Assembly: GCF_032818155.1 (NCBI RefSeq)
Contig: NZ_CP102589.1
Location: forward strand, 668,001 to 732,000
Direction of reading: 5' to 3'
Length of the DNA stretch: 64,000 bases
Origin: Niallia taxi
GTDB lineage: Bacteria; Bacillota; Bacilli; Bacillales; Cytobacillaceae
Shown: positions 1-8,509 of the stretch, in pieces
Numbering within the stretch: position 1 is the stretch's first letter
Layout: every line of letters starts with the position of its first letter
Notes under the pieces: generated by a model
What the model saw: only the letters and a program-made list of their open reading frames with translations
What the model was told of the DNA's origin: nothing
Databases searched by the model: none
Program-made: the position numbers and the translations under genes

Positions 1-213
1 TTCAATAACCAATATCGCCAAGAGATGGAAGACGCTGGTTTCGTCTTCTCAGGAACAAGTCCTGATGGCCGTCTAGTTGAAATTGTTGAGCTTAAGGATC
101 ACCCTTGGTTTGTAGCATCACAATTCCATCCAGAATTTATCTCAAGACCAACAAGACCACAACCACTATTCCGTGAGTTCGTAGGATCTTCCTTGCGTTT
201 TTCTGAGAAATAA
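1..213 (+). CDS. pyrG: CTP synthase, C-terminal end (partial)
   Basis: The reading frame is open from the first base of the window, so this is the 3' end of a longer gene. The visible 70 residues match the end of the glutamine amidotransferase domain of CTP synthase, which makes CTP from UTP, ATP and glutamine in the cytoplasm. FHPEF followed by [14 protein letters not shown] is the characteristic tail and holds the His and Glu of the amidotransferase triad. The neighbours (DUF2529 gene, spo0F, fbaA) reproduce the B. subtilis pyrG locus. A terminator follows at once. The first Met codon in the window, at 25, is internal and is not the start. Confidence 0.95.
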   Translation, partial: FNNQYRQEMEDAGFVFSGTSPDGRLVEIVELKDHPWFVASQFHPEFISRPTRPQPLFREFVGSSLRFSEK

Positions 214-218
214 GCAAT

Positions 219-250
219 AAAAAAGCTAACCTTTTAAGGTTAGCTTTTTT
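219..250. terminator. Bidirectional terminator between pyrG and ywjG
   Basis: Near-perfect palindrome AAAAAAGCTAACCTT..AAGGTTAGCTTTTTT with a T tract on both strands. It sits between the convergent pyrG and DUF2529 genes and can serve both. Confidence 0.9.
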
Positions 251-252
251 GC

Positions 253-786
253 TTACAATTCATATTCCTTAATAAATTCATCCAACGTAAACTTGATGCC
301 ATAATAGACAAATAAAGCAGCGATAGAAGCAGGATATCCGAAGCGTTTGCCTTCTTCATCAGGCAGCAGACCTTTCGTCAATTTAAGGTCAATATGTACA
401 TCTGCAATGTCTTGTAATCCTTCTGAATCAGCAGACATAATGGTACTTACAGACACAAAAGGAATAAATTCTTCTGCAAGCTTCTTGGCTAAAGAAAGAA
501 CCTCCGAATCATCTGACGCCCGTGAGAACAATAAGAAGCGGTCATTTGGGCTAACATTATCAATAGAATGCTCCTCTGTCCATTCTTCTGCCCCTTGCAG
601 CGGTTCAGCACTGTACAAGCTTTCAGAAACAACTGCCTTCATTTCATTGGTGGCATAAATGAAGATTTTGCCATCTCCGCCAAGTGCTTGGGCAAGTATT
701 CTGGCACTATCCTCCATTGATTCTTCTTCCTTTTCGTGAAGTCTTTTAAATAAACCACTTAATTGAGTGGAGAACATTTTAAGCAA
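253..786 (-). CDS. ywjG: DUF2529 (YwjG-like) protein
   Basis: This 177-residue protein lies between pyrG and spo0F in reverse orientation, exactly where B. subtilis has ywjG (DUF2529). No enzymatic motif is obvious to me. The family is thought to have a SIS-like sugar-isomerase fold, and segments such as KIFIYATNEM and RFLLFSRASDD would suit its strands. The function is unknown. The best start is the TTG at 786, because GGGGGTG lies 6-8 bases upstream; an ATG three codons later (777) lacks a well-spaced ribosome binding site. Confidence 0.85.
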   Translation of the reverse strand: MLKMFSTQLSGLFKRLHEKEEESMEDSARILAQALGGDGKIFIYATNEMKAVVSESLYSAEPLQGAEEWTEEHSIDNVSPNDRFLLFSRASDDSEVLSLAKKLAEEFIPFVSVSTIMSADSEGLQDIADVHIDLKLTKGLLPDEEGKRFGYPASIAALFVYYGIKFTLDEFIKEYEL

Positions 787-901
787 TGTGAGGCACCCCC
801 ATATTTATTTTTACAATCTTATCCATTGATAGGGAAAGTTTGAGTGATTCAATTGTATTATAAGGAAACGGCAAGAAAAGGCAAAATTTATGCCTGTCAG
901 C

Positions 902-927
902 AGGAAAATATCAATAAAAAGTAGAAA
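902..927 (+). promoter_or_regulatory. Candidate sigma-H promoter of spo0F
   Basis: AGGAAAAT (902-909), 13 bases, then AGAAA (923-927) resembles the sigma-H pattern RWAGGAWWT-N12-14-HGAAT. spo0F is sigma-H dependent in B. subtilis. A separate TATAAT at 954-959 could be a sigma-A -10 site, but its -35 region is poor. The assignment is by pattern only. Confidence 0.45.
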
Positions 928-1001
928 GTTATTTATAGAGAAAAACTTTGTTATATAATGGATGTAATTGGGTCTATTGTCTAAAATAGTCTTTTTTGCT
1001 G

Positions 1002-1008
1002 TGTCGAA
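1002..1008 (+). promoter_or_regulatory. Spo0A box (0A box) upstream of spo0F
   Basis: TGTCGAA matches the 0A-box core exactly and lies 85 bases before the spo0F start codon, downstream of the candidate promoters. B. subtilis spo0F is controlled by phosphorylated Spo0A through such boxes. A 7-base match occurs several times by chance in 64 kb, so the support comes from position. Confidence 0.55.
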
Positions 1009-1092
1009 TATCAGCAGCCGGTTATCAGATATAGGGGAACATCTTTTTCATTTGCAACAAATAGAGGAAAATTAGGAAGGGGAGGGTCTAAA

Positions 1093-1455
1093 ATGAAAGG
1101 GAAAATATTAATCGTGGATGACCAGTTCGGTATCAGAATTTTATTAAATGAAGTGTTTCAGAAAGAAGGCTACAAAACATTTCAAGCTGCAAATGGAGTG
1201 CAGGCGCTAGAAATAGTGACGCAAGAGGTTCCTGATTTGGTACTTCTTGATATGAAAATCCCTGGAATGGATGGCATTGAAATATTAAAACGTATGAAAA
1301 AGCTCTACAAGGATATTCGTGTAATTATCATGACGGCATATGGTGAGCTTGATATGATTCAGGAAGCAAAGGATCTTGGTGCATTGACACATTTTGCAAA
1401 GCCTTTCGACATCGATGATTTGCGTGCTGCAGTAAAGGAATATATAGTCAGCTAA
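1093..1455 (+). CDS. spo0F: Sporulation phosphorelay response regulator Spo0F
   Basis: Single-domain response regulator of 120 residues with no output domain. It receives phosphate from sporulation sensor kinases and passes it to Spo0B and on to Spo0A. Receiver motifs are intact: the acidic pair D9-D10, phospho-acceptor D53 in [13 protein letters not shown], the T/A switch region IIMTAYGE around residue 81, and K103 in FAKPFD. GGAAGGGGAGG precedes the ATG. Length and the [16 protein letters not shown] segment match Spo0F closely, and the position between ywjG and fbaA is the conserved one. Confidence 0.97.
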   Translation: MKGKILIVDDQFGIRILLNEVFQKEGYKTFQAANGVQALEIVTQEVPDLVLLDMKIPGMDGIEILKRMKKLYKDIRVIIMTAYGELDMIQEAKDLGALTHFAKPFDIDDLRAAVKEYIVS

Positions 1456-1520
1456 AGTATTGAACTAAACGGAGCCTTTTGGGGCACTTATACCTAGTAA
1501 TTTTACGAATACATAATAAC

Positions 1521-1562
1521 AAAAAAATGATAGAGCAAATTAATTGCTCTATCATTTTTTTG
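1521..1562 (+). terminator. Terminator after spo0F
   Basis: ATGATAGAGCAA/TTGCTCTATCAT hairpin with a short loop, flanked by A and T tracts. It lies in the 318-base gap between spo0F and fbaA. The rest of that gap is AT-rich; no clear sigma-A promoter for fbaA could be fixed there. Confidence 0.9.
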
Positions 1563-1773
1563 AATAAAACTAATTTTTTTATGACATTTTATAAAAAATG
1601 GTTGGATAGATAGCATTTCTCTACTTATTTTGGTATGATTACCTATGGAATTTAAAAGCTAATTGATTCGTTTTATTTTACTAGGGGTAATGTATACATA
1701 TTCACAATTCTCTTTGGAGAATTTAATAAAGGTTACCTTGTAAAAACGACGATCATAATAAGGAGGAAGAAAT

Positions 1774-2631
1774 ATGCCTTTAGTTTCAATGAAAGACATG
1801 TTAAACAAAGCAAAAGCAGAAGGCTATGCTGTTGGTCAATTTAACTTAAATAACCTTGAGTTCACTCAAGCAATTCTTCAAGCTGCAGAAGAAGAAAAAT
1901 CTCCAGTTATCCTTGGGGTATCTGAAGGTGCTGCTCGTTACATGGGTGGTTTCACAACTGTAGTTAAAATGGTAGAAGGTTTACTTGTAGACTATAAAAT
2001 CACTGTTCCTGTTGCTATTCACTTGGATCACGGTTCAAGCTTCGAAAAATGTAAAGAAGCTATCGACGCTGGATTCACTTCTGTTATGATCGATGCTTCT
2101 CACCACCCATTTGAAGAGAACGTTGAAACAACTAAAAAAGTTGTTGACTACGCTCATTCAAAAGGTGTTTCAGTTGAAGCTGAGCTTGGAACTGTTGGCG
2201 GACAAGAAGATGATGTTGTAGCTGAAGGCGTAATCTACGCTAATGCACAAGAGTGTGTTGAGCTTGTTAAACGCACTGGCATCGATACTCTAGCTCCAGC
2301 ACTTGGTTCTGTACACGGACCATACAAAGGTGAACCAAACCTTGGTTTCAAAGAAATGGAAGAAATCGGTAACCTTACTGGTCTTCCACTAGTATTGCAC
2401 GGAGGAACTGGAATCCCAACAAAAGATATCCAAAAATCTGTTTCTCTTGGTACAGCTAAAATCAATGTTAACACTGAAAACCAAATCGCATCTGCTAAAG
2501 CAGTTCGCGAAACATTGGCTGCTAAACCAGAAGAGTACGATCCACGTAAATACTTAGGACCAGCTCGTGATGCTATTAAAGCAACTGTTATTGGCAAAAT
2601 CAAAGAATTCGGTTCTTCAAACAAAGCGTAA
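1774..2631 (+). CDS. fbaA: Class II fructose-1,6-bisphosphate aldolase
   Basis: This 285-residue zinc-dependent class II aldolase cleaves fructose-1,6-bisphosphate to glyceraldehyde-3-phosphate and dihydroxyacetone phosphate. The family's metal-site signatures are present: HLDHGSS (residues about 82-88), the [10 protein letters not shown] segment, and the two histidines in GSVHGPY and VLHGGTGIP. The start has AGGAGGAAG just upstream. Codon use is strongly biased (CTT, GGT, AAA), as expected for a highly expressed glycolytic gene. It stands alone between terminators. B. subtilis has tal directly downstream; here it is absent. Confidence 0.97.
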   Translation: MPLVSMKDMLNKAKAEGYAVGQFNLNNLEFTQAILQAAEEEKSPVILGVSEGAARYMGGFTTVVKMVEGLLVDYKITVPVAIHLDHGSSFEKCKEAIDAGFTSVMIDASHHPFEENVETTKKVVDYAHSKGVSVEAELGTVGGQEDDVVAEGVIYANAQECVELVKRTGIDTLAPALGSVHGPYKGEPNLGFKEMEEIGNLTGLPLVLHGGTGIPTKDIQKSVSLGTAKINVNTENQIASAKAVRETLAAKPEEYDPRKYLGPARDAIKATVIGKIKEFGSSNKA

Positions 2632-2639
2632 TATAACAT

Positions 2640-2680
2640 AAATGATCGAAACCGTCCTTAATGGGCGGTTTCCGTTCATT
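2640..2680 (+). terminator. Terminator-like hairpin after fbaA
   Basis: GAAACCGTCC/GGGCGGTTTC with weaker flanking complementarity (AATGA / TCATT) forms a long hairpin directly after the stop codon. The following T tract is weak. Confidence 0.6.
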
Positions 2681-3271
2681 TACTGTATTTTAGAAAGTCA
2701 GTCGAATAAACAGACATATTGTCGGTTATGATGTATAAAGAATGATAATTCCCCATTTGAAGACTGGCTGAAGCTGCTTAAAGGAACAAGACAAGCAGTC
2801 CCCATCTGGACTAGACTAAAAGCACCTTTATGTTCAACACATCCAGTATTCTAGTTATCAAGCTTCTATTGAAAAAACACCCAGATTTTTATTAATTATT
2901 AATTTCACCGTTCGTAAATTTGACTTGGCGATATTAATTTTGATACTACTTGAGATTTATTAGCCAAATTGGGAATACCCAACTGTCCTTAAATGTTACC
3001 TGGACATGCTTTTGCCCTTCTAAACATTGTGCATGTGCTAGCACTTTTCCTATCTTCCTTAAATTTTGGTATAATAATTGAATTAGTAGGAACTCATAAT
3101 TGATATTACATTCAAGACTTAATTCAATTTTTATATTCCTGTAAACAGGGAAGTTAGCAAAGCAGTACTTGCCCAAATGAAAAGGGGCCGCAAAACGGCT
3201 AAGTAATTTCGGATAATACGAAAATTACATAATTAAGTACACGCATTGCTTGGCTTAGAAGGGAGTTAGAA
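2681..3271. other. Intergenic region between fbaA and murA2
   Basis: About 590 bases without a credible gene. A minus-strand reading frame at 2946-3176 has no recognisable protein and no good start site. The region contains an extended -10 site (TGGTATAAT, 3067-3075), a perfect 10-bp palindrome GTGCTAGCAC (3034-3043) just upstream of it, and an imperfect hairpin (3202-3229) shortly before murA2. B. subtilis has the transaldolase gene tal in this position. Confidence 0.6.
3067..3075 (+). promoter_or_regulatory. Extended -10 promoter candidate for murA2
   Basis: TGGTATAAT has the TGnTATAAT form of an extended -10 element. No good -35 is visible. It lies about 200 bases before the murA2 start. 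Confidence 0.45.
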
Positions 3272-4558
3272 ATGGAAAAACTTATGATTGCAGGTGGATC
3301 ACCATTAAAAGGTACGGTTCGCATTAGCGGAGCAAAAAACAGTGCAGTTGCACTGATACCAGCCACTATTTTAGCAGAATCTCCAGTGACCATTGAGGGA
3401 TTGCCTGACATTTCTGATGTACACATATTGAAAGGGATTATGGAGGAATTAGGAGGAAGTGTTTCATTCTCTGATTCTGATATGACGATTGACCCGACTT
3501 CTATGATTTCCATGCCTATGCCAAATGGTAAGGTCAAAAAGCTGCGTGCTTCCTATTACTTAATGGGAGCAATGCTAGGCAGATTTAAAAAAGCTGTAAT
3601 TGGATTGCCTGGGGGCTGCCATTTAGGTCCAAGGCCGATTGATCAGCATATAAAAGGATTTGAAGCATTAGGAGCTCAAGTGACAAATGAACAGGGAGCC
3701 ATTTACCTAAGAGCTGATGAGCTGAGGGGAGCCAGAATCTATCTCGATGTGGTGAGTGTAGGGGCAACTATTAATATCATGCTTGCGGCTGTAAGAGCAA
3801 AAGGCAGGACGATTATTGAGAATGCCGCTAAAGAACCAGAAATCATTGACGTTGCTACATTGCTGACTAATATGGGCGCTAAGATTAAAGGGGCAGGAAC
3901 GGATGTCATTCGAATAGATGGTGTCGATCGGTTAGACGGCTGCCGTCATACAATTATTCCTGACCGAATTGAGGCCGGAACTTATATAATTATTGGTGCA
4001 GCAGTTGGTGATGGAATACTGATTGATAATGTAATACCACAGCATTTAGAATCTCTTATCGCAAAATTAAGGGAAATGGGTGTGCATATTGAATCAAGTG
4101 GTGATCAAGTATTTGTAAGCTCCAACCCTGATTTGAAGCCTGTGGATATTAAAACCCTTGTTTACCCAGGATTCCCGACAGATTTACAGCAGCCGTTCAC
4201 ATCGCTTTTGACAAAAACAAACGGTACAAGCATGGTAACGGATACAATATACAGTGCCCGCTTCAAGCATATTGATGAACTGAGAAGGATGAATGCCACG
4301 ATTAAAGTGGAAGGAAGATCGGCAATTATCAATGGACCTGTTCATCTGCAAGGAGCACGTGTTAAGGCAAGTGATTTAAGAGCTGGAGCAGCATTGGTAA
4401 TTGCAGGATTGATGGCAGATGGCATCACTGAAGTTACTGGTATTGAGCATATTGACAGAGGATATGGACAGCTTGTAGAGAAGCTGAAGGGCTTAGGAGC
4501 GTCTATCTGGCGTGAAGGTATGACCCAGGAAGAGTATGAACAAATAAAAAATGGTTGA
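3272..4558 (+). CDS. murA2: UDP-N-acetylglucosamine 1-carboxyvinyltransferase 2
   Basis: This 428-residue enzyme transfers enolpyruvate from PEP to UDP-GlcNAc, the first committed step of peptidoglycan synthesis. The fosfomycin-target cysteine lies in [19 protein letters not shown]-terminal [13 protein letters not shown] and C-terminal EHIDRGY are family signatures. It corresponds to B. subtilis murAB/murZ by position before rho. A second paralog (murA1) lies at 30.4 kb, the usual arrangement in Firmicutes. GAAGGGAG precedes the ATG. glpX, which follows in B. subtilis, is missing. Confidence 0.96.
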   Translation: MEKLMIAGGSPLKGTVRISGAKNSAVALIPATILAESPVTIEGLPDISDVHILKGIMEELGGSVSFSDSDMTIDPTSMISMPMPNGKVKKLRASYYLMGAMLGRFKKAVIGLPGGCHLGPRPIDQHIKGFEALGAQVTNEQGAIYLRADELRGARIYLDVVSVGATINIMLAAVRAKGRTIIENAAKEPEIIDVATLLTNMGAKIKGAGTDVIRIDGVDRLDGCRHTIIPDRIEAGTYIIIGAAVGDGILIDNVIPQHLESLIAKLREMGVHIESSGDQVFVSSNPDLKPVDIKTLVYPGFPTDLQQPFTSLLTKTNGTSMVTDTIYSARFKHIDELRRMNATIKVEGRSAIINGPVHLQGARVKASDLRAGAALVIAGLMADGITEVTGIEHIDRGYGQLVEKLKGLGASIWREGMTQEEYEQIKNG

Positions 4559-4940
4559 TAGTGATAACAGGGTGGAATAATGGGTGCTGCTAATCTTAAT
4601 GGACCCCTTCTGTAAGTGGAGGAGCTATAAAGCGAGGTCAGCCTCATTCTGCCCGTTTTATCTTATGTTGATGTTCCAAGAAAACGGATTCTTTTCCTAT
4701 TAAATTGTAGTTGCATATCAACGACTAGATTAGGTAAAATAGAGGTTGCTTTTATGCAAAAAACTTCTTAACTTGCGGGAGTGCGGGAATTAATACTATA
4801 CTTCATTAACTATATACATTTTATAGTTTTTTTCTTCTTCAAACACGTAACGCCTCAAAAAAAATGAATACATTCCTTTCCAAATACAAATTTCGCTAAA
4901 TGGTAGGAATAACTGAAAATGAAAAAAGAGTGGTGGCAAA
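4559..4940 (+). other. Long rho leader / intergenic region
   Basis: 382 bases without a gene. Known biology: B. subtilis rho has a long leader and is autoregulated by Rho-dependent attenuation, so an extended untranslated leader is expected. I see no strong intrinsic terminator. A short GC-richer patch at 4590-4660 includes a small GAGG/CCTC hairpin. The region replaces the glpX gene of B. subtilis. Confidence 0.45.
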
Positions 4941-6218
4941 ATGGGATTGAACATATCTAGTTTGGAAAATATGAAATTAAAAGAGCTATACGAATTGGCT
5001 CGTGAATATAAAGTAGCTTACTACAGCAAGCTGACGAAAAAAGAGCTTATATTCTCTATCTTAAAAGCGAGAGCCGAACAGGAAGGGTATTTCTTCATGG
5101 AAGGTGTTCTAGAGATTATCCAATCAGAAGGCTTTGGCTTCTTAAGACCGATTAACTATTCGCCTAGTTCACAGGATATCTACATATCAGCTTCCCAAAT
5201 CAGAAAGTTTGATTTGAGAAATGGGGATAAGGTTTCAGGTAAGGTGCGTCCGCCTAAAGAGAATGAGCGATACTTCGGCTTGCTGCAAGTGGAAGCAGTA
5301 AATGGCGATGATCCGGCAACAGCAAAGGAAAGGGTTCATTTTCCAGCGCTAACTCCATTATATCCAGACAGACAGATGAAGCTGGAGACAACACAAAAGT
5401 ATGCTTCTACACGTATTATGGATGTACTTGCACCTGTCGGCTTTGGGCAGCGTGGATTAATTGTTGCGCCTCCAAAGGCTGGTAAAACAATGCTTATCAA
5501 GGAGATTGCCAACAGCATAACGACGAATCATCCAGATGCGGAGCTTATTGTCCTTTTAATTGATGAGCGACCAGAGGAAGTAACTGATATCGAAAGATCT
5601 GTAAGCGGAGATGTTGTAAGCTCCACTTTTGATGAGGTTCCAGAAAACCATATTAAAGTTGCTGAGCTTGTTTTGGAAAGAGCAATGCGTCTTGTGGAGC
5701 ATAAGCGTGATGTTGTTATCCTGATGGACAGTATAACAAGACTTGCGAGGGCATACAATCTTGTCATTCCTCCAAGTGGAAGAACATTATCAGGAGGGAT
5801 AGACCCTGCTGCTTTCCATCGTCCAAAACGCTTCTTCGGTGCAGCGCGTAATATTGAAGAAGGCGGTTCTTTAACAATCCTTGCAACTGCATTGGTGGAT
5901 ACAGGTTCTCGTATGGATGATGTTATTTATGAGGAATTTAAGGGTACAGGTAATATGGAGCTTCATTTAGACCGCTCTCTTGCAGAAAGAAGAATTTTCC
6001 CTGCGATTGATATTCGCCGTTCTGGTACGCGTAAAGAGGAACTTCTTATACCGAAGGAACACTTGGATAAGCTATGGGCCATTCGCAAGTCCATGTCTGA
6101 TGCTCCTGACTTTGCAGAACGTTTCTTACGTAAGCTAAGACAAACAAAGTCTAACGAAGAATTTTTCGCTGTATTGTCTGATCAAATGAAGGCAGGAACT
6201 GCTGCGAAGCGTTCTTAA
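4941..6218 (+). CDS. rho: Transcription termination factor Rho
   Basis: This 425-residue ring helicase terminates transcription by translocating along RNA with ATP hydrolysis. The N-terminal helical domain ([16 protein letters not shown], residues 5-20) is followed by the cold-shock-like RNA-binding domain with EGFGFLRP near residue 64. The ATPase core has Walker [11 protein letters not shown], Walker [14 protein letters not shown] and the Q-loop region [11 protein letters not shown]. The start has only a weak binding site, GTGGCAAA, and the N-terminus aligns with Bacillus Rho. It sits in the conserved murA2-rho-rpmE order. Confidence 0.97.
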   Translation: MGLNISSLENMKLKELYELAREYKVAYYSKLTKKELIFSILKARAEQEGYFFMEGVLEIIQSEGFGFLRPINYSPSSQDIYISASQIRKFDLRNGDKVSGKVRPPKENERYFGLLQVEAVNGDDPATAKERVHFPALTPLYPDRQMKLETTQKYASTRIMDVLAPVGFGQRGLIVAPPKAGKTMLIKEIANSITTNHPDAELIVLLIDERPEEVTDIERSVSGDVVSSTFDEVPENHIKVAELVLERAMRLVEHKRDVVILMDSITRLARAYNLVIPPSGRTLSGGIDPAAFHRPKRFFGAARNIEEGGSLTILATALVDTGSRMDDVIYEEFKGTGNMELHLDRSLAERRIFPAIDIRRSGTRKEELLIPKEHLDKLWAIRKSMSDAPDFAERFLRKLRQTKSNEEFFAVLSDQMKAGTAAKRS

Positions 6219-6279
6219 TTGCTGTTAAGTGAATTCAAAACTTGGGAAAAATTTCATGATTCAAGATGAGGAAATGAAG

Positions 6280-6308
6280 TTGCAAAAAGCCCATGTACTT
6301 GTTATAAT
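6280..6308 (+). promoter_or_regulatory. Sigma-A promoter of rpmE
   Basis: TTGCAA (6280-6285), a 17-base spacer and TATAAT (6303-6308) make a good vegetative promoter about 100 bases upstream of rpmE. Confidence 0.75.
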
Positions 6309-6330
6309 GATGACAGTGTGTTTTTGAAAT

Positions 6331-6367
6331 AATAATGCATGGGAAAAAGCATTGTCCAAGCATTATT
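6331..6367 (+). ncRNA. Structured rpmE leader hairpin
   Basis: AATAATGC-a-TGG pairs with CCA-a-GCATTATT around a 13-base loop that itself contains another GCATT. The structure lies in the leader between the promoter and the L31 start codon. Ribosomal-protein leaders for L31 are known in Firmicutes; I infer that this may be one, but did not match it to a covariance model. Confidence 0.4.
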
Positions 6368-6414
6368 CTATAACTCTGTTTCGAAAGTTGCAGGGCGGAA
6401 GGAGATGAAAAGGA

Positions 6415-6627
6415 ATGAAAGCAGGAATTCATCCAACTTATAATGAAATTACGGTAAAATGCGCATGTGGCAACGAGTTCACAACTGGTTCTGTTGCAAA
6501 AGAGATGAAAGTTGAAACTTGCTCTGAGTGCCATCCGTTCTATACTGGACGTCAAAAATTCGCTGAAGCTGGCGGACGTGTTGACCGTTTCAACAAAAAA
6601 TACGGCATCAAAACGCAACAACAATAA
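6415..6627 (+). CDS. rpmE: 50S ribosomal protein L31, zinc-binding type
   Basis: This 70-residue protein is the C+ (cysteine-containing) form of L31, a component of the large ribosomal subunit. Four zinc-ligand cysteines are present: C16 and C18 in CACGNEF, and C36 and C39 in [27 protein letters not shown] is the typical tail. GGAAGGAG precedes the ATG. In B. subtilis the zinc form is replaced by a zinc-free paralog (ytiA/rpmEB) under zinc starvation; no such copy is in this window. Confidence 0.97.
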   Translation: MKAGIHPTYNEITVKCACGNEFTTGSVAKEMKVETCSECHPFYTGRQKFAEAGGRVDRFNKKYGIKTQQQ

Positions 6628-6634
6628 TCAATCC

Positions 6635-6674
6635 AAAGAACAGGCAAGAATGTTTCATACCTTGCCTGTTCTTT
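6635..6674 (+). terminator. Terminator after rpmE
   Basis: AAAGAACAGGCAAG pairs with CTTGCCTGTTCTTT across a 12-base loop. Confidence 0.85.
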
Positions 6675-6706
6675 CTTTATGATAATCCTACGGACTAAGA
6701 GGGTTT

Positions 6707-6750
6707 TTAAGAATACAAGAAAATGAAATACGGATTTTTTGTATTCTTAA
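6707..6750. repeat. 12-bp inverted repeat upstream of tdk
   Basis: TTAAGAATACAA (6707-6718) and its exact complement TTGTATTCTTAA (6739-6750) are separated by 20 AT-rich bases. The structure lies about 85 bases before the tdk start codon and is not followed by a T tract. It could be an operator or an RNA hairpin; nothing in the sequence decides this. Confidence 0.5.
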
Positions 6751-6835
6751 GCGTCTTCTATGAGTACATGAACGCTACAGTCGCTTTGCTAATTTAGTAA
6801 AGGACATGTTTTTGGAGGAAGGAAGGAGAGGTTTC

Positions 6836-7450
6836 ATGTATGTGATGAAACATCATGGATGGGTAGAGGTTATTTGCGGAAGTATGTTTTCCGGTAAATC
6901 AGAAGAGCTTATCCGACGAGTTAGAAGAGCCCAATTTGCTAAACAGAACATTGTTGTGTTTAAGCCTAAAATAGATAATCGTTACAGTGAGGAAGCTGTA
7001 GTCTCACATAATGGTTCTACAACAGTTGCTGTCCCAATTAGCAACTCCTCAGAAATCTTTGAATATGTGAAACCAGATGTTGAAGTGGTTGCCATTGACG
7101 AAGTCCAGTTTTTTGATCCGGAGATTGTGGCAGTTGTCCAGCATTTAGCCAATAGCGGCTATAGAGTTATCTGTGCAGGATTGGATCAGGACTTCCGTGG
7201 TGAGCCATTTGGAAGAATGCCTGAACTTATGGCAATTGCTGAGTTGGTGACAAAGCTGCAGGCAGTTTGTGCTGTATGTGGTTCACCGGCAAGCCGTACG
7301 CAGCGACTAATTGACGGATTGCCAGCATCGTATGATGACCCAATCATACTTGTCGGTGCTTCTGAATCGTATGAGCCTAGATGCCGTCATCATCATGAAG
7401 TACCTAAATCACCTTCACTGAAAGAAATCAACAGTACTTCAATAAAGTGA
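6836..7450 (+). CDS. tdk: Thymidine kinase
   Basis: Type II (TK1-like) thymidine kinase of 204 residues, phosphorylating thymidine with ATP for salvage. The P-loop [14 protein letters not shown] is near residue 16, the DEVQFFD motif supplies the catalytic acid, and a zinc-binding pair lies in CAVCGSPAS with a later Cys/His cluster (CRHHHEVP). The start chosen is ATG 6836, since GGAAGGAGAGG lies just upstream and [15 protein letters not shown] aligns with B. subtilis Tdk; an in-frame ATG at 6806 would add ten residues covering that binding site. Position after rpmE is conserved. Confidence 0.95.
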   Translation: MYVMKHHGWVEVICGSMFSGKSEELIRRVRRAQFAKQNIVVFKPKIDNRYSEEAVVSHNGSTTVAVPISNSSEIFEYVKPDVEVVAIDEVQFFDPEIVAVVQHLANSGYRVICAGLDQDFRGEPFGRMPELMAIAELVTKLQAVCAVCGSPASRTQRLIDGLPASYDDPIILVGASESYEPRCRHHHEVPKSPSLKEINSTSIK

Positions 7451-7462
7451 CTGTATGCAAAA

Positions 7463-7494
7463 AAAGTCCCCATTAGAGCTCTAATGGGGACTTT
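7463..7494. terminator. Perfect-palindrome bidirectional terminator
   Basis: AAAGTCCCCATTAGAG joined to its exact complement: a 32-bp perfect palindrome between the convergent tdk and rsbR-like genes. Its right edge nearly touches the stop codon of the latter. Confidence 0.85.
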
Positions 7495-7495
7495 A

Positions 7496-8344
7496 TTAGG
7501 AAGATACAGATAAGCCAAGCTTTGAAAGTGCCTGCTTGAGTGTGCTGTATGTAGGGACATTCTCAAGGCTAATCCCTAAATTATTGATGACTTGTGCTAT
7601 ATCGGGTCTTAGCCCTGATATACTCGATTCCATGCCTGTGTACTTCAAAATCTTTACTAAGCTTAGAAGCTTTTGCAGCACCATCGTATCAATGGAAGAT
7701 ACGCCAGAAAGATCAATAAGCAGATGTCTAATTTCCTTATCCTTGCAGCTAGCAGGGACATTTTCTAAGATTAGATTCCCTCTTGTTGTGTCAATGGCTC
7801 CAATAATCGGCAGAACCCCAATATGATTAATAATGGGGATAATCGGGTTGCTTAATTCATTGATTGTGTCTTGCTGCGCTTGAATTTTTTTAAGATTGTA
7901 TTCGTGGTACATTTCAGTGAATTCATTGTTCAATTTGTCAAAAGTAAGATGGAAGACCGAACTCCAATGCAATATGGTTGCCTGTGGAATATCTCCTATT
8001 TCTTCAATGAATATAGTAATCATTTCCCAGATGGTTTGTCTAGTCAGACTTAAAGCATGCAGTACTTGATGAACAGGCACGCCGAGCCTTACTCTGCTTT
8101 TGGCAATTTCGTTTGCCCATTTTGATAAATTTGCGGAGAAGATAGTCTCATCATCTAGAAAAGAACTGATGACAGTTTCAATTGTAAAAGCATGTTGGGA
8201 CCTGAGTAGATTATTAACAGCATCAGTAGAATCTTTACTATAAATGGATCCCTCTTCGCCGTCTTTTAAGACGAACCATTTTTCTGTAATTACTGGAGCC
8301 TTTTCCATTATATAGTGATAGACAGAGTCGTTGGATAGAGACAT
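7496..8344 (-). CDS. RsbR-family stressosome protein (STAS domain)
   Basis: This 282-residue protein has an N-terminal all-helical RsbR-type sensory domain (about residues 1-160) and a C-terminal STAS domain (about 165-280). RsbR paralogs build the stressosome with RsbS and are phosphorylated by RsbT to trigger the general stress response. The first conserved phospho-threonine is present in SSIDTMVLQK. At the second site, where RsbRA has EIAQT, this protein has DIAQV, so that threonine is missing. Start chosen at 8344 because GAGAGGACAAAT precedes MSLSND; an upstream in-frame Met (8386) lacks a site. No rsbS/rsbT neighbours, so it is a scattered paralog. Confidence 0.85.
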   Translation of the reverse strand: MSLSNDSVYHYIMEKAPVITEKWFVLKDGEEGSIYSKDSTDAVNNLLRSQHAFTIETVISSFLDDETIFSANLSKWANEIAKSRVRLGVPVHQVLHALSLTRQTIWEMITIFIEEIGDIPQATILHWSSVFHLTFDKLNNEFTEMYHEYNLKKIQAQQDTINELSNPIIPIINHIGVLPIIGAIDTTRGNLILENVPASCKDKEIRHLLIDLSGVSSIDTMVLQKLLSLVKILKYTGMESSISGLRPDIAQVINNLGISLENVPTYSTLKQALSKLGLSVSS

Positions 8345-8445
8345 TATTTGTCCTCTCTTTCTATGAATATCTTTATTATAAAGCAAAACGTTACAAGATA
8401 AGCATTATATCCTCGTAAATGCTGTTTTTACATGTTAATTTGGTT

Positions 8446-8474
8446 TTGACGGGGATAATAGCCTATAATATAAT
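8446..8474 (+). promoter_or_regulatory. Sigma-A promoter of prfA
   Basis: TTGACG (8446-8451), 17-base spacer, TATAAT (8469-8474), about 36 bases before the prfA start. A near-consensus vegetative promoter. Confidence 0.85.
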
Positions 8475-8509
8475 TAAAATGTTATGGAAAAAAATTGAGG
8501 TGAATATTC

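Noticed and set aside
2946..3176. 76-residue minus-strand frame between fbaA and murA2
   Set aside because: It covers the likely murA2 promoter, has no recognisable sequence and does not resemble transaldolase.
4565..4600. AGGGTGGAATAATGG resembling the T-box AGGGTGGNACCGCG
   Set aside because: Only the first seven bases match, no terminator/antiterminator pair or specifier stem is visible, and rho is not a T-box gene.
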